Source of the DNA: Hyaloperonospora brassicae
Taxonomy: Eukaryota > Oomycota > Peronosporomycetes > Peronosporales > Peronosporaceae
NCBI GenBank assembly: GCA_947650285.1
Contig: CANTFL010001207.1
Coordinates: 186,001 to 250,000 of the forward strand
Reading direction: 5' to 3'
DNA: 64,000 nucleotides
The position numbers and the translations under genes are program-made. Below, piece by piece: positions 9,552-19,747 of this stretch. Under the pieces are notes generated by a model. The model was not told where the DNA came from. It saw nothing but the letters and a program-made list of their open reading frames with translations, and did not search any database. Position 1 is the stretch's first letter; the number at the start of each line of letters is the position of its first letter.

Positions 9552-11369
9552 ATGTCCCCTCGCACCGACGCGACGATCGCACAGCCGTCGCCCGTCGTCC
9601 TCGACGACGCGCCCTGCGACTGGAAGCTCCAGCGCAAGCTCCGCCACCGCCAGCGCGACGTCAGCCGCCGCTCGGCCGGCAGCCGCACCGCCGCCGAGTC
9701 GCGCGCCAAGCACCAGGAGCACCAAAGCCGCGTCGACGTCATGCGCCTCGAGAAGGACGCGTGGCTGCCCGTGCGTCCCAAGAGCGCGAGCCGAGCGATC
9801 CCCGAGCAGCTGCGGCCGACGCACGCGAGTCGCTCGGGGCCGTCGGCCACGTCGTGGCCGCCCGCGACGGCGGAAGAGCTGACGGACGCTATGGACAGCC
9901 TCACGACGGCCGCGTGCGCCTCGTCGGCGCCGTCGGTCGGCCGAACGCTCGACGCGCATCGACACGGCGCGCGCCACATGACGCTGTTCGAGAGCGCCCG
10001 TATCTTTAACGCGTCGGGACGTCTGCTGAGCCACGACGCGCTGTTTGACGAGCAGACGCTGTCGTTGTCCGACACGCGACGCGACGGACCGGTGAAGCGC
10101 AAGTTCAAGCGGCGCGGCGGACGTCGCAAGCACGAGAGCGTGCGGACGCCAATGGCAGCGGTCTTCAGTACGGACGAAGTGGTGCTGGAGCTCCTGTTTC
10201 TGCTGTATCCGGACGTGGACGTGGCGCAGGAGCTGAACCGACTGCTGCTGGGCGGGGCGCAGCACGAAGACGTGTTCCGCTTCGACGACGACGACGACGA
10301 TCTGGTCGATGGGGCTCTTGTGACCAGCAGCGGCCACAAGGGCGGCGTGCTGGCCACTGACCTCCTGACAACGCAAGCGGCGCTCACGAGTATGCTCTTT
10401 GGCCCGCACGAGGCCACACGGGCACTGCCCCCGCGGGGCACTGCTGTCCAGAAGCTGCAAGAGCTGTACTTGACGCCACAATGGATCGCCCGCGCTATGC
10501 TGGCGACCGTGCAGCTCAATGTCCTCGCGCAGTACAACCAGTTTGCAGTGCTGCGCGCGATCTTCTGCGCGATCCCATCGCTGCGGTCGTGCGTCTTGGC
10601 AGCAGCAGTGTCGGCGTCGCTTGCGATCTTCCAGCACCAGAGCGCACTCGAAGCTGTCGTGTTTACGCACGCGGCGCGCAAGGACCTGGTCACGGCCAAG
10701 GGCATGCTCGCCTTTCTGAAAGCTGCAATGGACGTCGTCGAGCGCGACGCACGCGACCACGCGGACGTGTTTGGCAGCAATGACGACCAGATTCGCCGCA
10801 CGATCGCAGGGCTCTGCAGTCAGATCATGCGAGCGATCCAACTCCTCGTGAGGAGCTCGCACGGAGGCATTGACAACGAGGACCGTAGCCACAACCGACT
10901 CGAGAAGTACGTGGCATCGAGTGACTCGGCCGAAGCGACGACGTACCGCGCCATGGGCGAGTTGGTGAGTCAAGTGGCGGCCTTCTCCCCGATGCACGGC
11001 GAAGAGTTTGTTTGCTGGATGGTTCACAAGTGGCCCCGGCGCAACGTGCAGCTGCAGCTGTTCTTTGTGCGGTTCACGGGCAGTCTACTGCTGCAGTTTA
11101 TGCACCTCGGGCTCCACGTTGCGGCCGCAGTCGTGCGTCGCGCCTTCACGTGCCTCCAGGTCGGCATCCAGTCGACGCACTTTTTGGTGGCCCAAGAAGC
11201 GTGCGGCGTGTGCGGGAACTTGCAGCTCATGAGTCTGTACCTCTCGCGTGACCAGATGCTGCGGGAGAAGATCGCGTCGGCGTTGCACGCGAATGCCGTC
11301 TCGCACTGGAACCAGCGCATTCGAGAGGTCTCGGACGAGTGCTTCGATAGGTTACTGGACTTGGCGTGA
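9552..11369 (+). CDS. Divergent PP2A B56 (B')-like regulatory subunit, 605 aa
   Basis: A single exon. The frame is open further upstream, but that part is microsatellite-derived (runs of Val) and the ATG at 9552 follows the promoter-like region. Residues 1-200 are low-complexity and basic, without a recognised domain. From about residue 205 the protein is helical, as in the HEAT-like B56 fold, with an acidic Asp run near 245. The C-terminal 150 residues fit B56 best: a WP(R/K) motif, then HFLVAQEA corresponding to the B56 HFQVAERA helix, and SHWNQRIREVS corresponding to the HWNxxI segment. B56 subunits direct PP2A to substrates. The middle is too divergent for more than a family-level call. 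Confidence 0.6.
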   Translation: MSPRTDATIAQPSPVVLDDAPCDWKLQRKLRHRQRDVSRRSAGSRTAAESRAKHQEHQSRVDVMRLEKDAWLPVRPKSASRAIPEQLRPTHASRSGPSATSWPPATAEELTDAMDSLTTAACASSAPSVGRTLDAHRHGARHMTLFESARIFNASGRLLSHDALFDEQTLSLSDTRRDGPVKRKFKRRGGRRKHESVRTPMAAVFSTDEVVLELLFLLYPDVDVAQELNRLLLGGAQHEDVFRFDDDDDDLVDGALVTSSGHKGGVLATDLLTTQAALTSMLFGPHEATRALPPRGTAVQKLQELYLTPQWIARAMLATVQLNVLAQYNQFAVLRAIFCAIPSLRSCVLAAAVSASLAIFQHQSALEAVVFTHAARKDLVTAKGMLAFLKAAMDVVERDARDHADVFGSNDDQIRRTIAGLCSQIMRAIQLLVRSSHGGIDNEDRSHNRLEKYVASSDSAEATTYRAMGELVSQVAAFSPMHGEEFVCWMVHKWPRRNVQLQLFFVRFTGSLLLQFMHLGLHVAAAVVRRAFTCLQVGIQSTHFLVAQEACGVCGNLQLMSLYLSRDQMLREKIASALHANAVSHWNQRIREVSDECFDRLLDLA

Positions 11370-11372
11370 CAG

Positions 11373-11403
<31 letters not shown>

Positions 11404-11424
11404 GACAGACAGACAGACAGACAG
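11370..11424. repeat. (CA)n/(CAGA)n microsatellite after the B56-like stop codon
   Basis: Directly after the TGA the sequence is (AC)n followed by (AGAC)n for about 50 bp, so it lies in the 3' UTR of the preceding gene. Confidence 0.9.
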
Positions 11425-11534
11425 AACCGGAACGCACACAGGACGGAGCTGTTAACGAATAGACGCTGCACAAAGCAGCGAGCGTGCGTATGATGATGAC
11501 CCCACAACACGATCGCAAGAACGCCTACTACTTT

Positions 11535-11725
11535 TCTCCTTCTCGACGACTACTACTATACTACTACTACTACTACTGCTGCTTCGATGGCGACCATAAC
11601 TACTATTGCTACTACTACTGCGACTGCTCCTCCGTGGGTTTTCCTCCTCCTTACTACTACTACTGCTACTACTACTGCGTGGGTTTTCCTCCTCCTATTA
11701 CTACAATTGCGTGGGTCTTTTTCCA
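11535..11725. repeat. (CTA)n-rich imperfect tandem repeat
   Basis: TACTACTAC/TGC tracts alternate with GTGGGTTTTCCTCCTCC blocks. There are about three copies of a 45-55 bp unit. Confidence 0.75.
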
Positions 11726-12640
11726 ACTGATACTGTACTACATGCGCGCTGTCCTACTTTCGGCAAAGCCTTGAAGAACGACTTGGCACCTTGAGGTTGT
11801 GGTTGGTCTGTTCAGGACGAGTGAAGCCGGTGCCCTTTTGGGGACAAGGAGGATACGACGTTTTGGACGGCAAATGGCCACACGACACGACGTGGCGCGT
11901 GCGAATGTCACAACGGCAGCGCAGTGCGACGGCAGCAATGACGTGCGTCGCGCACTCGCTACGGCCGACACGCAGCCCGTCCCCGTCGCTGTCGACGACG
12001 TCGCCCCATTGTGTCCCCCTGTTATTTCCTCTGACGGCGCGACGACATTGCGTTTGTCCCACGCGCTGCCCCACCCCTGGCTACTGTAGCCACTCGACTG
12101 GCGAATCCCGCGCGCTTCAACGACTCCACGTGCGATATAGCCGCACTACTAAAGTGTCGCGAACGGCAACGGCGTCGTGTCACGCCGGAAGATCGGAACT
12201 TGCCCCCTCGCGCCACTTATGGGCACGTATGTACACGCATTCACATGCAGTCATACTCCATACGTATGTACACGCATTCACATGCAGTCATACTCCATAC
12301 GTACGTCTCCAGTGTCGTAGCAGTCGTTGGGGACCTCTGGCGACGGCTTCACACATAGCCGGAACAACGACCGCCCGCCCGCAACAACGCGGCACATAGT
12401 GAGCCACACGGGTCACGCGAGTGGGTGTTGAAGTTGACGAAACATGAGGCGAAGCGCGCGGCGCGTTTTCGCCTCGTGCAGAGACCCGCCACCTTTGCGA
12501 TGGCGTAAAAAGTCTCGTAAAAAGGCACGCACAAAGATCCGCCCGCGCCCTACCAGCTTGGACAGTCGGTAACCAGGCGACAAGTATCGCGATAGACAAG
12601 ACTGCTGATCGCCCAATCATCGCTATAGGCAGGTCAGCGA
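11725..12640. other. Intergenic stretch between B56-like and receptor-kinase genes
   Basis: No supported gene. The open frames on both strands disagree with each other and show no domains. It holds one perfect tandem repeat (listed separately). Confidence 0.4.
12227..12300. repeat. Perfect 37-bp tandem duplication
   Basis: Two identical adjacent 37-bp copies, 12227-12263 and 12264-12300, each beginning GTATGTACACGCATTCACAT. Identity of the copies indicates a recent duplication. Confidence 0.9.
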
Positions 12641-12973
12641 CTTGTTCCCCCCTCTCGTTCCCGATCGCCGCCGCCTCCTCGTTCCTTCACCGAGCAGCGA
12701 CACTCACCTCAAAGCGCCAGCAATTCCGACCCCAAGTGCCCGTCCAGCAGTCGCACTCGCAGCTCTCAGTCGCCCCGTTGCACGCGAAGCGCCTCCTCCC
12801 ACGAGGCGGGCAGCATCGCCGCCGCCACCCATTGCCATTCATTGGCTCAGACTGATACGATCCAAAGGCCAGTGCAGGACGGCTGGAGGCACTGGTGGGA
12901 CCGCGAGGGCACGAGGTCGCGCACCGGGTCCAGACAACGGCGGCTCGTCCACGGGCTCCCAGTCTGGCGGACA

Positions 12974-15900
12974 ATGACGGGGCTGGTGCTGACGGCAGCG
13001 GTCGTGCTGACAGCAGCGCCGTCGATGGCGCTCGTGCAGCAGACACAAGTCATTGCGCGGTGCCTCGAGTGGAAGAGCGACTCGTGCGTGTTCTTGCCGA
13101 TGGACCCCGTCGACTTTCCAGGCCTGAAACTCACGCGGCAGACTGTGTGCAAGGTACGCAGCAACTGCAAAGCAGAAGAGGCGGAAACGCAGACCGAGTG
13201 GACAAAGTGGGGCTGTCGGCAGACGTGATGGGACCGTGGGTAGCTGACGATTGTGCTGTGTGTGTTGTGCTGTGGGTGTGTGTGGTGTGTGTGTGTGTGG
13301 TGGGTGTGTGTGTGGGTGTGCTGTGCTGTGTTGTGCTGTGTGTATTGGATGTATTCTTTCGTCTTTTGTTTGTTTGTTTGTTTTGGTCGTTCGGTTGACG
13401 CTGCGGTCGTCTGCAGGCAGATTTGTCCGTCGCAGTGAAACAGATTGACTGGGAATCGTCTGCTGGCGGGCGCGGATCAGTCGACAGCCTCCTTGTCAAT
13501 GGCGTCGAGATGCTGCCAGCTCCAGTGTATCCGTCTCAAGCGTACGTGATTGGCAATTACCCACACTGCGACGACATGTTTAATATTTTCCCGCCCTTCG
13601 GAAATGGAGTCATTGGCCCAGAAGGACGCAAGTCCATCATCCCGGAGATCACGAGCAACACGTTGCCGATTCATATTCACTTTAGCTGGACTGGTCCACA
13701 CGATACGTTTCCCGTATGTTCCATGGCGGGAGTTTCCGTCACGGGCTATGCAGAAATCAATATTTATCTCGAAGCGCAGGATAATACAGGTGCGACGTTT
13801 TGAGCGGTTCTTCAGTTGTGCAAAAGCTGACTCGCGTTGATGCGTCTGTACTGGCTTGGTCGTGTTCAGTTTGTCCGGGATGGGATGACGCTTCGCGCAC
13901 GGCTTGCTTCGGTAATGGCGAGTGCGGCTGTGCAGCAAACGACTTGAGTCCACGTACCTGTTCATGCATGTGCGAAATCAATACGACATGTGATGCAGTC
14001 GGATGAGATAGTGGGACTGACAATGGGGTTGTCGCCTTATCTATGGTGTTTTGCTTGCAGAATCGGGTATGCTGCTCCAGATTGCCGCGACTGCGCCAGT
14101 GGTTTCTTCGGCAGTGGTTGCAAGAGAATCTGTGAGCCGTGCCTCAACGACGGCTACTGTGATTCAGGCTTGCAAGGGTCTGGAAAATGCATCTGTCCGG
14201 AGGGTTTTGACCCAGGCACCAGGTGTGCGACGTGCTTGCCCGGATATTTTGGAAACAGATGCACGCGGTGTCCGGGTTGCAACTTTCCATACGGTAATTG
14301 CGATGACGGCACGAATGGCAGTGGTCGCTGCTCATGCGCTGTCGGCTTTGACGCCGACAAGAACTGTATGCAGTGCATGGGCTCCTTTTTTGGCCCGACG
14401 TGCCAGCCTTGCAAACCATGTGATGGCGGTAAGTGCAACTACGGCATTCTTGGCGATGGCGAATGTATATGCTCCGAGGGCTTCTCGGCAGAGTCACGGT
14501 GTCTCGAGTGCGAAAAGAACTTCTACGGACCGTCGTGCACTCCGTGCCGCACGTGCAACAACCACGGCCACTGCAATGATACTACTTCTGGCGATGGCGG
14601 ATGCATCTGTGACGAAGGGTACACGCCCGAAAGCCGATGTTCACTCTGCGATGATGGCTGGGACTTCAACCCAATGACCATGTCATGCCAGTGTGCACCG
14701 CAACACTTCGGACCTCACTGCCGATCGTGCCCGATCTGTGCCCCACATGGACACTGCAACTCCGGAGCTGACGGCGACGGGCGGTGCATATGTGGTGTAG
14801 GATGGTCCGACTCGAACAACTGCGTGGGATGTATGAGCGGCTATTACGGTGAAACATGCACTTTGTGTCGCAAATGCGGCGAAGGACGTTGTGATGATGG
14901 ATTGCACGGCACGGGCAAGTGCAACTGTCACCGCGGCTGGGACTCGCTCACAAATTGCTACGATTGCGAGCAAGGGTTTTTCGGCGAGGACTGCCGACCC
15001 TGTCCGCGCGATTGTGGCCATGGCACTTGCTCAAGCGGACTCAATGGGACTGGGGAGTGTATCTGCCACGAGGGATGGGAACTTGACGGAAAGCTTCCCT
15101 GCACTACGTGCGCTGACGGCTACATCGGACCGACTTGCCAGTTGTGCCCAGGTTTTTTGGAAAACGAGGTGGCTTGCAACGGCCACGGCCAGTGTGTCAT
15201 GTCAGGGACACAAGCGGTGTGTTACTGTGACGCTCGTTACGGCGGACAGAGCTGTGAGTCGTATGACTTTCCCTTTGCGATGGTCGCCATTTTGGGCACT
15301 ATTGCACTCTCAACGCTAGGTTTCTGCATGGGCACCATGCGTCGCCTTGCCCGCCAGCCACATGCCTTGCAAGGGCCATTCCTGAACCGTGGAAACAGTT
15401 TCTCGCAGTCTGAGTACGTCGAGATTTCTGACATGGCGGACCTGGAGTACTTTGTCTCCAACGACAGCCGCGACTGGCTCATTCGGTTTGATTCGCTATC
15501 TTTGCAGTGCGAGGTGGGTAATGGGACGTCTGGTCAGGTGTTCCGAAGCTTGCTGCACAGTGGCGGCGGCAGCTCGGTGGTGGCTGTCAAACGGCTGTAT
15601 AGTCCCGTGACCGGTCAGGAATATTTCCAGAGTTTCTTCCGACGTGAGGTGAGCATTTTGAGCAGGCTGCACCACCCCAATGTCGTGCGCTTCTACGGCG
15701 TGAGCTACTACAACCGCGTGCTGTACATCGTGACAGACTTTTGTCCCAAGTCACTGAGTGTACTCATCGAAAATCCAGCAACCAAAGGTCCGCTGAAGGA
15801 ATCTGTCTTCATGAAGGTGATCAGCCAAATTGTAAGCGGTATGGGCTTCTTGCACAGTCGCAACGTGGTACATCGCGACCTAAAGCCTGCAAACGTGCTT

Positions 15901-16624
15901 ATCTCGGAGACTGACGATGTCAACATTTGTGACTTCGGTCTGTCGCGGTTGATCGAGCCTGACGCGACTACCATGACCGCAGAAGTTGGTACGCCGAGTT
16001 ACATGGCGCCCGAGATGGCTACCATGGGCGGCATCCAGTGCTCTACAAAAGGCGACGTGTACTCGTTTGGCATCTTGCTATACTCCACCTGGTCGCGAAG
16101 TAAACCCTACGGTGACCAAGGCATGAATCCTTTTCAACTGGTACGTTCGATGTCGCTGGCCCGATTGACATCCTTACCACATCCTCACCATGTTGACGTG
16201 TTCTTTCTTCTTGTGCTGAACGCAGATGACGGCAGTTGTAAATGGTCTCCGGCCGGTGATTCCAATCAACTGTCCGCCCGCATTGGCACGTCTCATGCGG
16301 TCATGCTGGCATCAAAATCCTCTTGTGCGTCCATCTTTTCCGGAAATTAGTCAAATTCTAAAGGACCAGTGGCTGTTGTCCATGTTTACTGATGAGGAGG
16401 TGTACTGCTACCCTGAGAAGTCTCCACCGCTTTTATCGGCCTCGTCGTCCATGTCCACTACTGCTGCTGCAGCTTCTAGTAACCGCTGTGTTAGCAACGA
16501 CGGTGCCATCGCGGTACCACCGTCAGCACCATCGCATCACCACGACGACGACCACGAAGATGACGAAGCCGTATCCCCGCGAGAAGACGACCGTCTTTTG
16601 AACGAAGAAAAGCGGCCACGATAG
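12974..16624 (+). CDS. EGF-repeat receptor-like protein kinase (TKL type), about 1043 aa, five exons
   Basis: Exons by eye: 12974-13153, 13417-13789, 13870-13969, 14061-16140, 16226-16624; donors are GTACGC, GTGCGA, GTGCGA and GTACGT, all phases agree, and the ATG is the first in frame. Residues 1-19 form a signal peptide (MTGLVLTAAVVLTAAPSMA). Residues 20-185 are a unique ectodomain with few cysteines. Residues about 186-615 hold roughly nine laminin-EGF-like Cys repeats (pattern C-x-C-x2-G ... C-x2-C-x2-G-(F/Y)-(F/Y)-G-x2-C). A transmembrane helix lies at about 621-643, followed by a basic stop-transfer segment. A kinase domain spans about 699-956 with VAVK, HRDLKPAN, DFG and PSYMAPE, so all catalytic residues are present. 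The tail is Ser-rich, then His/Asp-rich. It is probably a plasma-membrane receptor; the ligand is unknown. Confidence 0.85.
13240..13380 (+). repeat. GT-rich low-complexity tract within intron 1 of the receptor kinase
   Basis: TGTGTG, GTGCTGTG and TTTG runs fill most of the 263-bp first intron (13154-13416), which is why that intron is longer than the others (80-91 bp). Confidence 0.8.
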
Positions 16625-16711
16625 ATTCTTATGACGACTGAATAGACCTGTAAACAACAACATCTCACTTGTGGCAGCAGACGTTGCACCTTTGACCATA
16701 CCGCTGCGTGT

Positions 16712-17507
16712 TTACCGAAGCAGACGCCGCATGTTGCGACCCCGCGCCAATGGTCGACGCTTGTAGTACTTGCGATGCGCTTCGCGAAGGTGACGTGGAC
16801 GAATGGGTCCCGTCTCGCCGTTCTTTTCCATGATCTTCCGCGCTAACAGCGAAGACAAAACACCCGACGTCAATGCGCTGCGTACCTCCCTCCACAAGCA
16901 GTTCGTTCGTCTTTTGCCCACGCACCTTCTGCCGTGATCTCACCCACGAACACTTTGGTCATGCCCGCCACGACGATCGCCATAACGTTCGTCACAGTAG
17001 GTGCTCTCTTGTCCGTCGCCGAGCACTCCTGGATCGCTTGAGCCATACACTATACAACCGCAACACAAGTGCCGTTAGCTCACGAAACAGCTCGAGTCCT
17101 TCTGCCTCCACCTCTCCACGTACGCGTTTCATCACTCCGCGCTCGAAATGGGAGCGCCGAAACTGCTCGTGGCGTCGGGCCTCGTTCTCCGGGAGACTCT
17201 GCATCATACGCAGCATTGACGCGCTGTCTGACCGCGCCACTTGGTCCTCTTCACTGTCCATCTCGTCTTCTCCATCCTCCTCTTCTTCTTCATCGTCTTC
17301 TTCGTCTTCGTCTTCGTCTTCTTCGTCTGCTCCCTCCTCGTCGTCCTCGGCCCCTGTGCGCTCCTGCAGATCCCCATGTGCCGCCGCGTCGCCCTTCAGT
17401 TGTCCCTCCAGTGACTTGCGCTCTCTCTCGTCCTCTGTGTCCTGCGACGCGCTGAGATTTGCCACGTCGATGTCTCTCTCCGCCGTAGCAGTAGCATGCG
17501 TGTCCAT
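16712..17507 (-). CDS. TAF11: TFIID subunit TAF11, 212 aa, three exons
   Basis: Exons on the minus strand: 17507-17124, 17049-16926 and 16842-16712, with GTACGT and GTGCGT donors; the first acceptor could instead be at 17029, giving a slightly shorter loop. Residues 1-100 are charged, with a long Glu/Asp run encoded by GAA/GAG repeats. The histone-fold domain follows: RRHEQFRRSHFERGVMKR, then TNVMAIVVAGMTKVFVGEI, then ARKIMEKNGETGPIRPRHLREA, which is the TAF11 pattern in the right order. TAF11 pairs with TAF13 within TFIID and contacts TBP and TFIIA at promoters. The gene converges on the receptor kinase, with under 100 bp between stop codons. Confidence 0.85.
17272..17345. repeat. (CTT/CTC)n trinucleotide run coding the acidic tract of TAF11
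   Basis: A trinucleotide run within exon 1 of TAF11. On the coding strand it reads GAA/GAG/GAC and encodes about 25 acidic residues, so its length can change without a frameshift. Confidence 0.85.
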
Positions 17508-17784
17508 TTGTAAAACTTACGTACGCGACATCAATCTGACTTGGCCGCACACACACACAACGTCGGTGCCGGACTTCGATCCCAAAATCTAGGTCCGAAC
17601 CTACAAAGTGGGGGTTGTTGCTGCTCGTACAAAACGTTCCTCAAACGGTCGTACAGAATTGTCATCTCACGGTCGGGACTGCCGCTTTTACACAATGTAT
17701 TACGGGACATGCACTTGCAGCTTCGGCGACGCAGCCGTACGAACGTCCATCAATGGCGTCTTTGCCTTGATATCACGCAGTGCA

Positions 17785-18868
17785 CTAGTCCGATGCACTG
17801 CGCTTCGCACCTCGTCGTTTTTCCCGCTCTTCCTTGCGCTGCTCGTACTCCAAAAGCCCCTGCGCGATCCGCAGACGATGGGTCTCAATCTCCTTCATGC
17901 GCGCCAACGCCACTTTCTCGCGGCGGCCCATTTCAGTTGCCTCTAAGGCGATCGCCGCAGCCGCAGCGAGTATTGGCTCGGCAGCTGCTGCATCGGACGC
18001 GAGTTGATGCTGCACTAGTAGCTGCATCAACTTGTCAGTGAGTTTGCCAACCGCTTGGACCAGACTCGGGTCGTGCACTTGCACTGGTTTGCGTTTGGTA
18101 CCTACACAGACCACGCGATCGATGATGAACATGAAGTACTGCACGACTGCAACCATTGGGCTTACCTGCTCCACAGTGTGGCCCATCGACAAAGAACCGA
18201 TTGAGGTTATAGCAGCTTGTCGTTAGCGTGGCATTGATATTACCATGTGGCAAAGAATGAGCTGCTGCTTACCTGCTGTGTCACCTGCGAGCAGCGAATG
18301 TCCAGCAGGTGATTGATTAGTTTCGCGATATGGACATTGCATTGTACCACGCTGTCGAAACATATGCGCGCTGCTTACCTGGTCCGGCGCCCAGGGGCAC
18401 GGAATCCTGCAGTCTATTGCCAGTGCGCTCAGATTGTCGCAATGGTGGCGCCACGGCACCTTCCGCGACGTGCTCGTTCGCGAGTTGTGCACCCTGAGCA
18501 GCGGTCGTGGCCAATGCGGCGAGTGCTTCGAGGTCGTGCTTGGACTGCAAGGCCACGGTCGTAAGCGGTGGTTCCATGGACGTCAGCCTCATTTTCTTCG
18601 CGGTTGAGGCCGAATACATGTGCTGCAGTCGATCCCAATGCTTCTTGTGGGCAGCCGCCGTTGCCGCTTCCAAGCGGTCCACCCGCTCGTTAAACGCTTG
18701 TTCAGCTGCTTTCGCTCGGTTCTTCTCCTCTAGCTTCGAGCTACGCTTCGGGTCCATGCTGATCCCGTCAATCTCCATCAAGCAAGCAATGGAGGCACAG
18801 ATGCGCGCACTCCAGTCCCTTCTTCCATCGCCGCTCCGAGGCGAAGCCCTTGTTGCTGCAGTGGCTAC
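17785..18868 (-). CDS. Coiled-coil protein with N-terminal Cys/His cluster, exon structure unresolved
   Basis: Two coding blocks are clear. The main exon, about 18868-18375, follows an acceptor at 18869-18871 and starts with a Cys/His cluster (SHCSNKGFASERRWKKG, then C-x3-L-C-x2-H-C), followed by MEIDG (ATG at 18778) and an Ala/Glu/Lys-rich coiled coil. The last exon, 18101-17785, encodes DPSLVQAVGKLTDKL and a long coiled coil ending KRRGAKRSASD. Between them are at least two small candidate exons and three nearly identical donors (AGGTAAGC at about 18373, 18267 and 18160), and I could not make all phases agree. More 5' exons probably lie between 18900 and 19263. No known domain is recognised. 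The DxSL-x2-KLTD motif also occurs in the zinc-finger gene at 25.4-27.2 kb. Confidence 0.5.
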
Positions 18869-19733
18869 CTGCTCGTTTTCACGACTCTGTCCCCTGAGCC
18901 TGTGGGAAGTGTACTGGCGGGCACGCTGGACACCACCGTCAACGTGTCTTCAACGTCAGTCAGTCAAAAACAAAGCCTTTGGACCGAAAGACGCACCCGA
19001 TCGGCGTGAAACGTGTCTTCCTGCGCCTCATCCGAAGAGCTGCACTGCATGTCTACGATCGTCACAGCGCAGGAGAGGGGGGACGGCGTCAGAGCTTGGG
19101 CTACAGAGTAGTGGCATAATGCAGTTTCTTCACGCGGTGACCATCCGACAAGGGCGGCGTCCCACTCGCGGGGGGTCCTCTTGGGTCGTACCGACGGTCT
19201 CACGCACGACTTTGTGCACTCACCTTCTGTCAAAGCGCGAGCCCCATCGGCCTCTCGCTGCATGATGATACCAAAGTGCTTTGTGGGGTGGCAGTGATGG
19301 GATATCCAGCTCTTCTGTTCTTTCGCTGCGCTGTTGCGTCTTTTCGACTGAGGACGAGCACACGCAAACGAAACAGCGCGGGTCAGCCAGGCAGGCAGTC
19401 ATCAGCGCTCTCGGGAAATGCCCCATCCGGCCACTTCTTGTCCATGTAGATATCTTCTACCTATCTATATCGAGCGAAAGCGATCGCTCGGTCACTGGAA
19501 CACTGCTGCCGTGATGGGGACGCGCTACAAATCCTTGTGCCACTGCACAAGTGTGCTCGAGACAGAACACCAGCGTGTTTCAACGCCTAGAACCGGGACG
19601 ATGGAACTCGCGCGAAACACGACGAACCAGATGGCGCGCGCTCGACGTGGAACACCCACCCGCGCCCAAGCGCACACAACTCAGGGGTCGAGTCAGCTGA
19701 CCCGAACGTGTGCAACGTTAGCCCGTGCGTGGG

Positions 19734-19747
19734 TGGGGGGGGGGGGG
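19734..19747. repeat. Poly-G run in a GT-rich tract
   Basis: A run of about 13 G interrupts a GTGTGT-rich tract. Runs of this length are prone to sequencing error. Confidence 0.8.

Noticed and set aside
8905..9882. 325-codon plus-strand frame overlapping the B56-like start
   Set aside because: Different frame from the supported gene, runs through microsatellites, and turns into Arg/Pro/Ser-rich low complexity.
9470..11027. Two long minus-strand open frames (443 and 513 codons) opposite the B56-like gene
   Set aside because: They lie entirely over a GC-rich coding region on the plus strand, are rich in Arg, Ser and Leu as antisense frames usually are, and show no domain.
13131..13499. Minus-strand Thr/His/Ser repeat frame
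   Set aside because: It is a translation of the GT-rich intron microsatellite of the receptor kinase.
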